Below, piece after piece: positions 37,125-46,387 of a DNA stretch of 64,000 nt. The notes beneath the pieces were generated by a model. That model ran no database searches. It was given only the letters and a program-made list of their open reading frames with translations, and was not told where the DNA came from. The stretch covers positions 2,529,501 to 2,593,500 of the forward strand of contig CP000781.1 in the NCBI GenBank assembly GCA_000017645.1, in the 5' to 3' direction. The position numbers and the translations under genes were made by a program. How positions within the stretch are numbered: the first letter of the stretch is position 1; each line of letters starts with the position of its first letter. This stretch comes from Xanthobacter autotrophicus Py2 (GTDB lineage: Bacteria > Pseudomonadota > Alphaproteobacteria > Rhizobiales > Xanthobacteraceae).

Positions 37125-37348
37125 GGGCGGGCCTCCCTGTCACGACGCGCGCACGCGTCGCCGGCCCGCGTTCGGGCTGGCCCGAGGGCGCAGTCGCTTG
37201 GCTTGATCTGAGCGCGGCGCATCGTCTGCCGCGCTTTATGAACGCGGCCGGATGGCGGAGGTTCCGCTCGGGTGTGCGTCATGCCGTGGCAGTATGGCGA
37301 ATGCCGGCCTGAGGCGCGCGCCAGAAGCGGACGCCCGCCCGTGGGTGG

Positions 37349-39196
37349 TCAGAGCGGTGCCGTGGCCTGCGCCAGCCAGTTCCGCTCCACCTCGTTAAGG
37401 TCGCCGGCGAGCGCTTCGGCCACCAGCGCGTGATAGGCGTCCACCTGCTCCCGCTCGGCGCCATCCAGCAGGCCGAGGTCGATGAGACGGCGGTCGTAGG
37501 GCACCAGGGTGAGGGTCGAGAAACCGAGGCAGGGCTTCTCACCGCCCTCCACGGTGCGCTGCTCCACCAAAATCAGGTTCTCGATGCGGATGCCGTAGGC
37601 CCCGGTGCGGTAATAGCCCGGCTCGTTGGAGAGGATCATGCCCTCCGCCAGAGCCAGGTGCCCGAGCTGGGAAATGCGCGCCGGGCCTTCATGCACCGAC
37701 AGGCCGGCGCCCACGCCATGGCCGGTGCCGTGGTCGAAATCCAGTCCCGCCGCCCACAGATATTGCCGCGCCAGCGGATCGAGCTGGGCCCCGGTGATGC
37801 CTTGCGGAAACACCGCCCGGCTCAGGGCCAGATGACCCTTTAGCACCAGCGTGTAGTGGCGGCGCATCTCTGCCGTGGGCGTGCCCACCGCGAGGGTGCG
37901 AGTGATGTCGGTGGTGCCGTCCGGATATTGGGCGCCGGAATCCAGCAGGAACAATTCGCCGGGATGGATGGCCCGGTTGGTCTTGCGGGTGACGCGATAA
38001 TGCACGATGGCGCCGTTCTCCCCCGCCCCGGCGATGGTGGGGAAGGAAACGTCGGTGAGATTGCCGGTGCCGCGCCGGAAGGTCTCCAGTGCCTCCACCG
38101 CCTCGATCTCGGTGAGATGGCCCTTCGGCGCCTCGGCGTCGAACCACGCCAGGAAACGGGCGAGGGCGAGGCCGTCGCGCACATGGGCGGCGCGCATGCC
38201 GGCGATCTCGGCCGGGTTCTTGGACGCCTTCAGCAAGGCGATTGGGTCGGCGCCCTTGTCCACGGTGCCACCTGCCGCCTCGATGAGGCCGGCCAGCCGC
38301 ACCGGCGCCGTGGCCTGGTCCAGCCGGACCTTGCGGTCCTTGGCGAAGGCGGCGAGCACGGTGTCGAGGTCGCCGGTTCCGTGGAGGCGCGCGTGCCCCG
38401 CCAGCGCCGCGCGCACCTCATGGGAGAGTTTGAGCGGTTCGAGAAAGAGGTCCGGCAGTCCCTCGCGCGGCACGATGCACCAGGCCAGCGGCAGCGGCGT
38501 GTGGGCGACGTCGCCGCCGCGCATGTTGAACAGCCAGGCCGCGCCGTGGGGATCGGAGATCAGCGCTCCGTCGAGCTTGGCTTCGGTGAGCTTCTCCTGA
38601 ACGCGCAGGAGTTTGGCCGCCGTGTCCTCGCCCGCCACGGAGAGGTCGAGCAGCCGCACCGGCGCGCGGGGCGGCTCGGGCCGGTCGGGCCAGATGGCGG
38701 TGAAGGGGTCGGCCTCCAGCGGCACGAGGATGCCGCCGGCCGCGCCCACCGCCTTGGCCAGCCTGTCGCGGCCATCGATGGTGGTGCGCCAGGGATCGAA
38801 GGCCAGCCGCGCGCCACGGGCGAGGTTCGCCTCGACCCACGCCTCCGGCCGGGTCTGCGACAGCGGCACCACTGTGAACGCCGCCGTGTCCACCTGGGCG
38901 GGAGCCTGGAGGGTGTAGCGCCCGTCCACGAACAGGGCGGCGGTGTCTTCAAGCACGATCACCGTGCCGGCCGAGCCGGTGAACCCGGTGAGGAAGGCGA
39001 GGCGCTCCTCGCAGGCCGGCACATATTCGTTCTGGTGCGCGTCGGCGCGCGGCACCACGTAGCCGTCCACGTTCAGCCGGGCGAGTTCCGCCCGCAGCGC
39101 GGCGAGCCGGGCAGGACCGGCCGCGCTGTCGGCGAGGTCGTCGAAGGTCTGGAACACGGCCTTGAAGGCGTGGGGGGTCTTGTGGTGCACGGTCAT
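37349..39196 (-). CDS. aminopeptidase P family metallopeptidase (M24B)
   Basis: A 615-residue Xaa-Pro aminopeptidase of the long, three-domain type. Two creatinase-like N-terminal domains precede the pita-bread catalytic domain with metal ligands in LLDSGAQYPDGTTDITR (two Asp), HGTGHGVGAG (His), and LSNEPGYYRTGAYGIRIENL (two Glu). It removes N-terminal residues ahead of proline. The ATG at 39196 gives the usual beginning; its ribosome site is weak, and an ATG at 39250 is an alternative. A tRNA gene lies upstream in the opposite direction. Confidence 0.9.
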   Translation of the reverse strand: MTVHHKTPHAFKAVFQTFDDLADSAAGPARLAALRAELARLNVDGYVVPRADAHQNEYVPACEERLAFLTGFTGSAGTVIVLEDTAALFVDGRYTLQAPAQVDTAAFTVVPLSQTRPEAWVEANLARGARLAFDPWRTTIDGRDRLAKAVGAAGGILVPLEADPFTAIWPDRPEPPRAPVRLLDLSVAGEDTAAKLLRVQEKLTEAKLDGALISDPHGAAWLFNMRGGDVAHTPLPLAWCIVPREGLPDLFLEPLKLSHEVRAALAGHARLHGTGDLDTVLAAFAKDRKVRLDQATAPVRLAGLIEAAGGTVDKGADPIALLKASKNPAEIAGMRAAHVRDGLALARFLAWFDAEAPKGHLTEIEAVEALETFRRGTGNLTDVSFPTIAGAGENGAIVHYRVTRKTNRAIHPGELFLLDSGAQYPDGTTDITRTLAVGTPTAEMRRHYTLVLKGHLALSRAVFPQGITGAQLDPLARQYLWAAGLDFDHGTGHGVGAGLSVHEGPARISQLGHLALAEGMILSNEPGYYRTGAYGIRIENLILVEQRTVEGGEKPCLGFSTLTLVPYDRRLIDLGLLDGAEREQVDAYHALVAEALAGDLNEVERNWLAQATAPL

Positions 39197-39366
39197 GGGC
39201 GGGGCGGCCGGAGCTGGGGGATTAGAATATTGCGCCAACCATAGAGCCATATGAGGCGCATTGGGTACCGTTTCGCGGCATACGGGGGGCATCCCCTCCA
39301 GACGGTGGGTATTTCGCGCAACGCCCTTGCTGGAGAAGGGTGCCTGCGATTATGGTCGCCCGGCGC

Positions 39367-39441
39367 GCGGGCGTAGTTCAGTGGTAGAACGACAGCTTCC
39401 CAAGCTGTATGTCGTGGGTTCGATTCCCATCGCCCGCTCCA
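39367..39441 (+). tRNA. tRNA-Gly (anticodon CCC), CCA encoded
   Basis: A complete cloverleaf: acceptor arms GCGGGCG/CGCCCGC, D arm GTTC-AGTGGTA-GAAC, anticodon stem ACAGC/GCTGT with loop TTCCCAA (anticodon CCC), T arm GTGGG-TTCGATT-CCCAT, discriminator T and an encoded CCA. It reads GGG codons. The 3' end is 28 bases from the stop of the leftward SbcC-like gene. Confidence 0.95.
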
Positions 39442-39468
39442 TCCTGCCTTATTGGGCGCTTCGCGGCC

Positions 39469-42111
39469 CTACCGCCCCTCGCGGATGGCGAGGCGGGTGG
39501 CGTCCACACCGCGATAGGCGGAGGCGCGGCAGCTCAGGATCACCACCTGCATGCGGGTCGCCGCCTCGGTGAGAATCTCCATCATGGTGTCGAAGCGGTC
39601 GTCGTCGGCGAAGACGAGGGCGTCGTCGAGCACGAGGGAAGCCGGCTTGCCCTTGGCGATCAGCAGGTCCGCGAAAGCGATGCGCGTCAGGATGGCAATC
39701 TGCTCCTGCGTGCCCTTGCTGAGCAGGTCCGCCGCCTCCTCGCGCCCGCCGCGGCTGAGCGCCTCCGGCCGAAGGGTCTCGCCAAAGGCGAGGCTCGCGT
39801 TGGGCAGCAGTCGGCGCACATAGGGCTCGATGCGGCGGGTGACCGGCTCCAGATAGCGCCGCGCCGCCTCCTGCTGGGTCTCCTTCAATACCTTGAGCAG
39901 GAGTGCCAGCGTGTCCGCCTCCTGCTTCAGTCGCTGGAAGGCGGCCTCGGCTGCGTCCGCCTCTTCGGTCGCGGCGGCAGCACGGCTTGCGGGGCCTTCG
40001 CCACCCAGGGTCTTGGCCTGTTCTTCCAGCCGGGCCACCTCGCCGGCGAGGGCCGGCAGCTGGCCCTGCAGGGTCTCGCGGCGCTTGTGGAGCGCGTCGC
40101 GCTTGCGCACGAGGGTGGCCTCGTCCAGCACCTCGGCGGCGCGCTGGGCCGCCTCACGATCCATGAGGGCGCGGCCCTCGGCGGTGCGTGCCGCGTCCAG
40201 CGCGACCGCAAGGTCGGCATCGTTAAGATCGAGCGTCTCGGCGGCGATGTCGTCGGTCCGCCGGAGCCGGTCGCCCTCGGCGCGCTCCAGCGCGGTGGCG
40301 AGGGCCATTTCCCGTTGCTGGGCGCTCTTCAGCCCCTCCAGCAGGGCCTCGCGCCGCGCCGCAGCCTCGGCTTCGGCGGTGCGCAGGGCGCGGGTGCGGG
40401 TCTCAAGATCGGCAAGGCCCGCCGGGGCTTCCTTCGCTTCCGGCGCTGGAGCGGTGAGGCCGGAAAGCGCCCCGCGCAGCGGGTCGAGGCCCGCCGGGAT
40501 GCCGAGGGCGGTATCCGCCGGGCATTCGGCCTTCAGCCGGGTGCGCAGCCCCAGCAGCTCCGCCTCGTCGATGGCCCGCGCTCGCGCCGCCGCGCGCGCG
40601 GCGGCCGGTGTGGGATGGCCGGATGTGGCGAGGAAATCTGCGAGCTTGCGCTGGGCGTTTTCAAGCCCGGCGAGGGCGGGCGCGCCGCTGGCGGGCGGGG
40701 TGAGGGTGAAGCTGCCGACGCCGGGGACGGCGAGCACCATGGGGCGTGTCAGGCGCACCGTGTCGCCGTCGGCGAGGGGCGCGCCATCCATGAGGATGGC
40801 CGGCGCGCTCGGCTCCAGCGCCACCTGCAAGGTGGCGGCGCCGGCTTCCACGGCGGCGCGGGCGGCGCCGACGGCGTCTTCCAGCTGGCGGAGGCGGTTC
40901 ATGGCCGCCTCGTCCATGCGCTCGGCGGCGATGCGGGCCTCGCGGGCTCGGATATCGCCGGCCAGCGCCTCGGCCCGCTCCAGCCGGGCGAAGGCGGCGA
41001 CGAGCATGCGGCGGCGCTCATTGGCATCGCGCTCGGTGCGGGCGGTGTCGCGCGCATCCTCGGCGATGCGCAGCTCGGTACGGGCGTGCTCCAGGGCGGC
41101 GGCGGCGTCCTGCTCGGCAGTCCGGGCGCGCGCCATGGCCTCGGCATGGTCGGCGACATCAGCGGCCGCCTTGCGTGCCGCCGCCTCGGCCCGGGCGAGG
41201 GCGTCGCGCATCTGCGCGCGGGCGGTGGTGCGGGTTTCCAGCGCGGCGCGCTCGCCCGTGGTCTTCTGTGCCGCGAGATCGGCGATGCGCAGGGCCTGTC
41301 CCGCCGCCTTGGCGCGGTCGATGTCCTCGCCGAGCCGCTTGAGCTCGGCATCGATCTCCGGGTTTTCCATGTCGCGGACGAGCCGTCGCTGTTCGTTGCG
41401 CTTGGCTTCCAGCCGCTCCAGCAGGCCCTCGAACTGGGCGAGCTCTAGCCGGGCCTTTTCGGCCTTGGCGCGGGCGGTCTCCGTTGCGTCCTGTGCCTGC
41501 TTCAGGCGGCCGGTGGCGCGGCCGGTGGCGGTGTGGAAATCGGAAAGGCTCTTTTCCACCTGCTGGACCACGGCCTTCGCCCGCCGCCCGCCGGTGACGG
41601 CGCCTACCTCGCCGGCCAAAGCCTCTTCCAGCGAACGCCTGGCGGTCTCGGCGGGGGCGCCGAGCTGGAAGGATAGGCCCTGTTCCACCCACAACAGGCC
41701 GAGGGCACCGCGGCTTTCATCGTCAGCGCCGCGATTGCCGGCGCGGTTGAAGCCGAGCAGCGTCTGGAGCTTTTCTTCCGCGGCGTCCGAGGAGAAGCGC
41801 CCGTCCGGTCCTTCCAGTGTCACCTGCGGCGCAGCCAGGAAGCGCTTTGACAGGCGCCATTCCCCGCCGCCCACATCGAAGGCCAGATCCACCGTCGGCG
41901 CCACCTCGTCGCCCTGAGGGCGGAAGGAGCGGATGCGGTCGCTCTTGGCGCTGTGGCGCTCGAACAGGGCGGCGCGCAGGGCGTCGAGCACGGTGGACTT
42001 GCCGGTCTCGTTGGGCTCACAGACGAGGTTGAGCCCGTCGGCGAAGCCCTCCAGCACCACCGGAGAGCGGAACTTGCGGAAATTCTCGATGGTCAGGCGG
42101 CGGATGCGCAT
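39469..42111 (-). CDS. SbcC/Rad50-like SMC-type ATPase
   Basis: An 880-residue ATPase of the SbcC/RecF/Rad50 group. The N-terminal half-ATPase has NFRKFRSPVVLEGFADGLNL and the P-loop EPNETGKSTVLDALR. Long Ala/Arg/Glu-rich coiled coils (about residues 180-700) form the arm. The C-terminal half carries the signature LLSKGTQEQIAIL and Walker B ASLVLDDALVFADDDRF. With the partner encoded upstream it should process DNA ends. Its ATG overlaps the partner's stop by one base (TGATG), which fits translational coupling. It differs from E. coli SbcC in being shorter (880 versus about 1050). Confidence 0.87.
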   Translation of the reverse strand: MRIRRLTIENFRKFRSPVVLEGFADGLNLVCEPNETGKSTVLDALRAALFERHSAKSDRIRSFRPQGDEVAPTVDLAFDVGGGEWRLSKRFLAAPQVTLEGPDGRFSSDAAEEKLQTLLGFNRAGNRGADDESRGALGLLWVEQGLSFQLGAPAETARRSLEEALAGEVGAVTGGRRAKAVVQQVEKSLSDFHTATGRATGRLKQAQDATETARAKAEKARLELAQFEGLLERLEAKRNEQRRLVRDMENPEIDAELKRLGEDIDRAKAAGQALRIADLAAQKTTGERAALETRTTARAQMRDALARAEAAARKAAADVADHAEAMARARTAEQDAAAALEHARTELRIAEDARDTARTERDANERRRMLVAAFARLERAEALAGDIRAREARIAAERMDEAAMNRLRQLEDAVGAARAAVEAGAATLQVALEPSAPAILMDGAPLADGDTVRLTRPMVLAVPGVGSFTLTPPASGAPALAGLENAQRKLADFLATSGHPTPAAARAAARARAIDEAELLGLRTRLKAECPADTALGIPAGLDPLRGALSGLTAPAPEAKEAPAGLADLETRTRALRTAEAEAAARREALLEGLKSAQQREMALATALERAEGDRLRRTDDIAAETLDLNDADLAVALDAARTAEGRALMDREAAQRAAEVLDEATLVRKRDALHKRRETLQGQLPALAGEVARLEEQAKTLGGEGPASRAAAATEEADAAEAAFQRLKQEADTLALLLKVLKETQQEAARRYLEPVTRRIEPYVRRLLPNASLAFGETLRPEALSRGGREEAADLLSKGTQEQIAILTRIAFADLLIAKGKPASLVLDDALVFADDDRFDTMMEILTEAATRMQVVILSCRASAYRGVDATRLAIREGR

Positions 42112-43232
42112 CAGGCCTCTCCCGGCCGCTGCGCCCGATGATGCTCCACGTAAAGCCGCTCCAGCGCGGCAGCGGCGAGGCGCCCCTCGGCGCCGCCTTC
42201 GGCCGCCATGGCGTTGAGGCGCTCGGCGGCAGCGCGCAGGTCGCCGAAGGCGTCGATTTCGGCAAGGTCGGTGTCGGTGGGGCGGGTGACGAGACCGCCG
42301 AGATCGAGGTCGAGCCAGCGCAGCTCGTGGGCGAGGCCGTCCTCCAGCCGGCGGCGCACCGCTACCTTGTCGCCGAGGGAGAGGAGGCCACTCACGTGCA
42401 GCCGCGCCACCACGTCCTGCCGCGCGATCCCTAGGGCAAGGCGGGCCGTGAGCGCGTCGAGATCCGAGGCTGCGGCGAGGTTCCAGTCTGCCTCGATCCA
42501 GTGGTGGCGGCCGATGGCAAGGTCGGTGACCTGAGGCGGCGCGCCGGGGCCGGCCAGTTCCACCAGCAGGGCAAGGCCCGTGGCCTCGCGGCCGAAATCG
42601 TCGGGCTCCGGCGTGCCGCTGTAGTGGGTGCGCTCGTCTATTCTGAGCCGCCCGTGCCAGTCGCCCAGCGCCAGATAGGCGAGGCCGGCGCGCCGGGCGC
42701 GGTCGGGGGCGAGGAGGTTGGTGTCGGGATCGGAGCCGAAGGCCTGCACCGAGCCATGGGCCAGCCCGATGCGCAGCGCGCCGGGCGGTGTTTCCGCCGC
42801 ATCGAACCATGCCGTGGGATCGGAGAGGCTGCGCTTGTGGGTGAGCGGGGCCGGGAGCAGCACGGCGGCTTCGCCGAGGGCGATGGGCTCGGCCGCGATG
42901 GCGGCGATGACGTTGGGCGGCGTCTCCGCCTTGAGACGGGTCCACAGGCCGTCGGCGCGGAGGGGGTCGTGGTTGCCGGGCAGCAGAACGAAGGTGACGT
43001 TCGCCGCCTGCCGCATGCGCGAGAGCGCCTGCCGGTAGACCCGGTCGCCGGGCTCGGCGCTGTCGAACACGTCGCCTGCCACCAGCACCAGCGGTGCGTC
43101 GTGGGCCTGCGCGGCGCGGGCGAGGGCGTCTATGGCGCCGAGGCGGGCTTCCTGAAGGGCCGCGCGGGCCTCTTCCGGCGCGCGCCCGAACGGCTTGCCC
43201 AATTGCCAGTCCGAGGTGTGGATGAAACGCAT
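42111..43232 (-). CDS. SbcD/Mre11-like DNA exonuclease subunit
   Basis: A 373-residue metallophosphoesterase. Motifs in order: FIHTSDWQLGKPFGR (Asp/His), LVLVAGDVFDSAEPGD (GDxxD), FVLLPGNHDPLRADG (GNHD), then GLAHGSVQ and LGDWHGRLRID (GHxH-like). These bind the two Mn ions of Mre11-type nucleases. GGGAGGG precedes the ATG at 43232. It forms an operon with the SbcC-like gene and likely acts with it as a double-strand-break and hairpin nuclease. Confidence 0.87.
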   Translation of the reverse strand: MRFIHTSDWQLGKPFGRAPEEARAALQEARLGAIDALARAAQAHDAPLVLVAGDVFDSAEPGDRVYRQALSRMRQAANVTFVLLPGNHDPLRADGLWTRLKAETPPNVIAAIAAEPIALGEAAVLLPAPLTHKRSLSDPTAWFDAAETPPGALRIGLAHGSVQAFGSDPDTNLLAPDRARRAGLAYLALGDWHGRLRIDERTHYSGTPEPDDFGREATGLALLVELAGPGAPPQVTDLAIGRHHWIEADWNLAAASDLDALTARLALGIARQDVVARLHVSGLLSLGDKVAVRRRLEDGLAHELRWLDLDLGGLVTRPTDTDLAEIDAFGDLRAAAERLNAMAAEGGAEGRLAAAALERLYVEHHRAQRPGEA

Positions 43233-43427
43233 GCGGCCCTCCCGGGCCGGGAGCTTAGACGCCCGCGCCGCCGGCAAGGCAAGGCCGCGCGGCGGGGCGC
43301 GGGAAAACTGCACGCAACACTTGCGGTTGCGCCAAATGGTGCGGGTCTGCCTCGCCGGACGCAGGAACCGGCAGCGGGCCGAGGTGACGAATCACCAAAG
43401 GGTGCGTGCGGGAGCGTGTGCGGACCG

Positions 43428-43527
43428 CGTCGGGGCTGCCCTCGTCGGGGCTGCCCTCGTCGGGGCTGCCCTCGTCGGGGCTGCCCTCGTCGGGGCTGCC
43501 CTCGTCGGGGCTGCCTCGTCGGGGCTG
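43428..43527. repeat. 15-bp tandem repeat, about 6.7 copies
   Basis: Five perfect copies of CGTCGGGGCTGCCCT, then one copy one base shorter and one partial copy ending in GGGGCTG. The array sits in the 424-base gap (43233-43656) between the SbcD-like start and the dadA stop. I see no gene in the gap. Identical units point to recent slippage, so copy number may vary between strains. It is too short and unspaced for a CRISPR array. Confidence 0.9.
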
Positions 43528-43656
43528 TATCGCCGTCTGGCGTGACCAGACCGGCCATGACGGGGGTGGGTGCAGTCATGCCCTTTTGGTGGTCCAAAAG
43601 GGCTCCTGCGCCGTCATCGCCGCCGCCCCGGCGCCCTCAGGCCACCCCGTCTTCCC

Positions 43657-44922
43657 TCAGGCCGCCTCAGCATAACGGGCGACCGAGAGGTCGGCGGTGT
43701 CGATGTCGGGGGCGCGTCCGCCTATCAGGTCGGCGAGCACCCGCCCGGAGCCGCAGGCCATGGTCCAGCCCAGCGTCCCGTGGCCGGTATTGGTAAAGAG
43801 ATTGTCGAGCTTCGTCGGGCCGATGATGGGGGTGCCGTCCGGCGTCATGGGGCGCAGCCCGGTCCAGAATGTGGCTTTTGAGATGTCGCCGCCGGCGGGG
43901 AACAGGTCGCCCACCGAATGGGCGAGGGTGGCCCGGCGCGGCTCCCTGAGGCTGAGGTCGAAGCCGGCGAGCTCCGCCGTTCCCCCCACCCGGATGCGCT
44001 CGCCGAGGCGGGTGATGGCCACCTTGTAGGTCTCGTCCATGACGGTGGAGCGGGGCGCCGCGTCCGGGTCGGTGATGGGCAGGGTGAGGGAATAGCCCTT
44101 CACCGGATAGACCGGCAGCCTGATGCCCAAAGGCGCGAGCAGCGCCGGGGTATAGCTGCCCATGGCGGCCACGTAGATGTCGGCGGTGGCGATTTCGCCC
44201 CCCGCCAGCGCCACGCCGGTGATGCGCCCGGCCTCGTGCCTCAGCCCTTCCACGGTGACGCCATAGCGGAAGGTGACGCCCTGCCGCGCGCAGATGTCCG
44301 CAAGATTGCGGGTGAAGATGTGGGCGTCGCCGGTCTCGTCCCCCGGCAAGCGCAAGCCGCCGACGAACTTGTCCCGCACCCGGGCGAGCGCCGGCTCGGC
44401 GCGGATGCAGCCCGAGGGGTCGAGCAGCTCGTAGCGGACGTTGTGGGCGTCCAGCACCTCGGTGTCGGAATGCACATGGTCGAGCTGCTTGCGGGTGCGG
44501 AACAGCTGGAGCGTGCCCAGCATGCGCTCGTCATAGGCGATGCCGGTCTCGGACCTCAGGGCATCGAGGGCGTCGCGGCTGTATTCGGCGAGGGCCACCA
44601 TGCGCGCCTTGTTGCGGCGGTAGGCCTCCTCGGTGCAGTTGGCCAGCATCTTGGCCAGCCACAGATAGAGCTTGGGGTCGAGGCTCGGCCACACAACCAG
44701 CGGGCGGTGGTGCATGAGCAGCCACTTGATGGCCTTCACCGGGATGCCCGGTCCGGCCCAGGGCGCCGAATAGCCGGGCGAGACCTGCCCCGCATTGGCA
44801 AATGAGGTTTCCATGCCCGCCGCCCGCTGGCGGTCGAGCACGGTCACCTCGTGCCCGGCCTTTGCCAGGTAATAGGCCGATGCAGTTCCCACGACGCCGC
44901 TGCCGAGAATCAGAATGCGCAT
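43657..44922 (-). CDS. dadA: D-amino acid dehydrogenase, small subunit
   Basis: A 421-residue FAD enzyme that oxidises D-amino acids to 2-oxo acids and ammonia at the inner membrane, feeding electrons to the respiratory chain. The FAD motif is [40 protein letters not shown] is diagnostic of DadA; the C-terminus has [20 protein letters not shown] and the [19 protein letters not shown] contact. No alanine racemase gene (dadX) is adjacent. Transcribed leftward alone. Confidence 0.93.
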   Translation of the reverse strand: MRILILGSGVVGTASAYYLAKAGHEVTVLDRQRAAGMETSFANAGQVSPGYSAPWAGPGIPVKAIKWLLMHHRPLVVWPSLDPKLYLWLAKMLANCTEEAYRRNKARMVALAEYSRDALDALRSETGIAYDERMLGTLQLFRTRKQLDHVHSDTEVLDAHNVRYELLDPSGCIRAEPALARVRDKFVGGLRLPGDETGDAHIFTRNLADICARQGVTFRYGVTVEGLRHEAGRITGVALAGGEIATADIYVAAMGSYTPALLAPLGIRLPVYPVKGYSLTLPITDPDAAPRSTVMDETYKVAITRLGERIRVGGTAELAGFDLSLREPRRATLAHSVGDLFPAGGDISKATFWTGLRPMTPDGTPIIGPTKLDNLFTNTGHGTLGWTMACGSGRVLADLIGGRAPDIDTADLSVARYAEAA

Positions 44923-45155
44923 GGCGAAGACCCCTCCGGACCCGCCCGCCCCGCCGGCACCCCGGCTCCCGCCGGTGCCCCATGAGGCGGCAAAACGACA
45001 TTGAGCGCCGAACTCGGCGCAATCCAGTCCAGATCAAGCAATTTTCGCGCCTCGCTTGCGATCACGTTTGCTTGCTTGGTCCGAGGGATATCAGGCGCTT
45101 TCGGCGCCCGTGCGACGGCCTGTCGCTTCGGTGTGGAGCGCCTTGTCGCTCAATG

Positions 45156-45171
45156 TTTGATCATGATCAAA
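45156..45171 (+). promoter_or_regulatory. FNR/FixK-type box (perfect palindrome)
   Basis: TTTGATCATGATCAAA is a perfect 16-base palindrome that contains TTGAT-N4-ATCAA, the consensus for FNR/FixK/Anr regulators of oxygen-limited growth. It lies in the 445-base divergent gap (44923-45367), 197 bases upstream of the 82-residue gene and 234 bases upstream of dadA. With the usual centre at -41.5, transcription rightward would start near 45205; CATAGCC near 45191 could serve as a weak -10. Nothing else is seen in the gap. Confidence 0.65.
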
Positions 45172-45367
45172 GAATGATCGTTCGTCGTCTCATAGCCTTG
45201 AAATCGTTGACGGGGGTTTTCGGGTATGCCCGGCGGAGTTCGCGCCGGCCGGCAGAAGCCTGAACACGGCCGCAGGGTTGGCGTTGTCCAGTTGTTCGAG
45301 GCAGCGCGACCGTATTCCGAAGGGTCCCGTAGCAGATTTATTGATCTCTTCCAGAGGAGACGATGTG

Positions 45368-45616
45368 ATGAGTGCCGTTGCCAAGCGCATTGAGCTGCCG
45401 GTTGAAGAAGCGCGGGTTCAGAAGGCCGATGACGTGCTGATCCACGTCCGCTTCAGCCCCAACGCCGAAGTGTTCACCATTGACCGCCTGCCCGAGGGCG
45501 TGGCCCCCAAGGCCTGGTTCGAGCGCCTCTTCCTGAACGCTGCTCCCTATTACCGGACCCTCTCCAACGGCCGCGGCTTCTTCCGCATCCCCGCCGAGAC
45601 GTTCGCGGCGATCTGA
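45368..45616 (+). CDS. conserved small protein of unknown function (82 residues)
   Basis: An 82-residue soluble protein with no signal peptide or membrane segment. GAGGAGA lies eight bases before the ATG at 45368. The sequence has a VLIHVRFSPNAEVFTIDRLP strand pair and WFERLFLNAAPYYRTLSNGR helix, suggesting a small alpha/beta fold. I do not recognise the family. It is a single-gene unit closed by a strong terminator, and the perfect FNR/FixK box upstream suggests low-oxygen control. Confidence 0.75.
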   Translation: MSAVAKRIELPVEEARVQKADDVLIHVRFSPNAEVFTIDRLPEGVAPKAWFERLFLNAAPYYRTLSNGRGFFRIPAETFAAI

Positions 45617-45648
45617 TCTGATCGCGTCTTTCCATCTGTATTGAAAAG

Positions 45649-45681
45649 ACCGGCGCCGGCCCTTGGCCGCGCCGGTTTTTT
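45649..45681 (+). terminator. strong intrinsic terminator
   Basis: ACCGGCGC(C)GGCC pairs with GGCCGCGCCGGT (12 bp with one bulged C, CTT loop region) and is followed directly by a run of six T. It ends the 82-residue gene. Confidence 0.88.
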
Positions 45682-45847
45682 CGTTTGGGATCACATCACT
45701 ACGATGAAACCTCCGCCCGGCGAGGCGGCTTGCGCGGCCTCTTTGCTCCGGGGCGGGAAGGTGTTGATATCTGACAATGACGAGGCGGCGCGTCCGTCGA
45801 AACTGGCGCTGTCCTGTCCAAGTTCCAGGGACAAGAGGGAGAGAGCG

Positions 45848-46339
45848 ATGTCGGAAACTGCCGCCCCGAACGCACCGCACACCAGGCTGGGCGACGAGAC
45901 CTTCATGACGGCCGATGATCTCAAGGCCTACATGCAGGAGATCGAGCAGTCGAAGCTGTCGAAGGAACTCGCCGCCATGGACCGTGCCGACAAGGCGCGC
46001 GAGGAATTGGTGAAGACCCTGTCGCAGCCGGTCGACCTGACCCCCGAGAGGCTGCAGGAGATCGCCTCCAGCCTGCAGACCAAGATGCGCCTTGCCGCCC
46101 AGAGGGGTGAGACCGAGATCATGGTGATGCGCTTCCCCAACACCCTGTGCACCGACAAGGGACGCGCCATCAACAATGCGGAGGAGGGCTGGCCCGACAG
46201 CCTCACCGGCCGTCCCCGCCAGGCCTACGAGCTGTGGCGCGACCACCTGCGCGCCGGCCACTACAAGCTGAAGGCCATGGTCGTCGACTGGCCGAACGGC
46301 ATGCCCGGCGACATCGGCTTCTTCCTCAGCTGGGCCTGA
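45848..46339 (+). CDS. conserved protein of unknown function, paired with PPK2
   Basis: A 163-residue soluble protein. The ATG at 45848 follows AGGGAGAG; frames upstream to 45641 have no protein character and overlap the terminator. The N-terminal part is charged and helical (TADDLKAYMQEIEQSKLSKE), the C-terminal part has VMRFPNTLCTDKGRAINN and MVVDWPNGMPGDIGFFLSW. I know no domain name for it. It is 48 bases upstream of the polyphosphate kinase gene, in the same direction, so it may modulate or serve that enzyme. Confidence 0.75.
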   Translation: MSETAAPNAPHTRLGDETFMTADDLKAYMQEIEQSKLSKELAAMDRADKAREELVKTLSQPVDLTPERLQEIASSLQTKMRLAAQRGETEIMVMRFPNTLCTDKGRAINNAEEGWPDSLTGRPRQAYELWRDHLRAGHYKLKAMVVDWPNGMPGDIGFFLSWA

Positions 46340-46387
46340 CCCGCGCACGGGTTCGGGCGCCGGCAGAACAAGAACGGGAGGAACGCC

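Noticed and set aside
39409..41917. Long rightward open frames over the SbcC-like gene
   Set aside because: Ser/Arg- or Gly-rich shadows; the leftward frame has Walker A, signature and Walker B motifs.
43428..43527. Possible CRISPR array in the 15-bp repeats
   Set aside because: Units are head-to-tail without spacers and too short.
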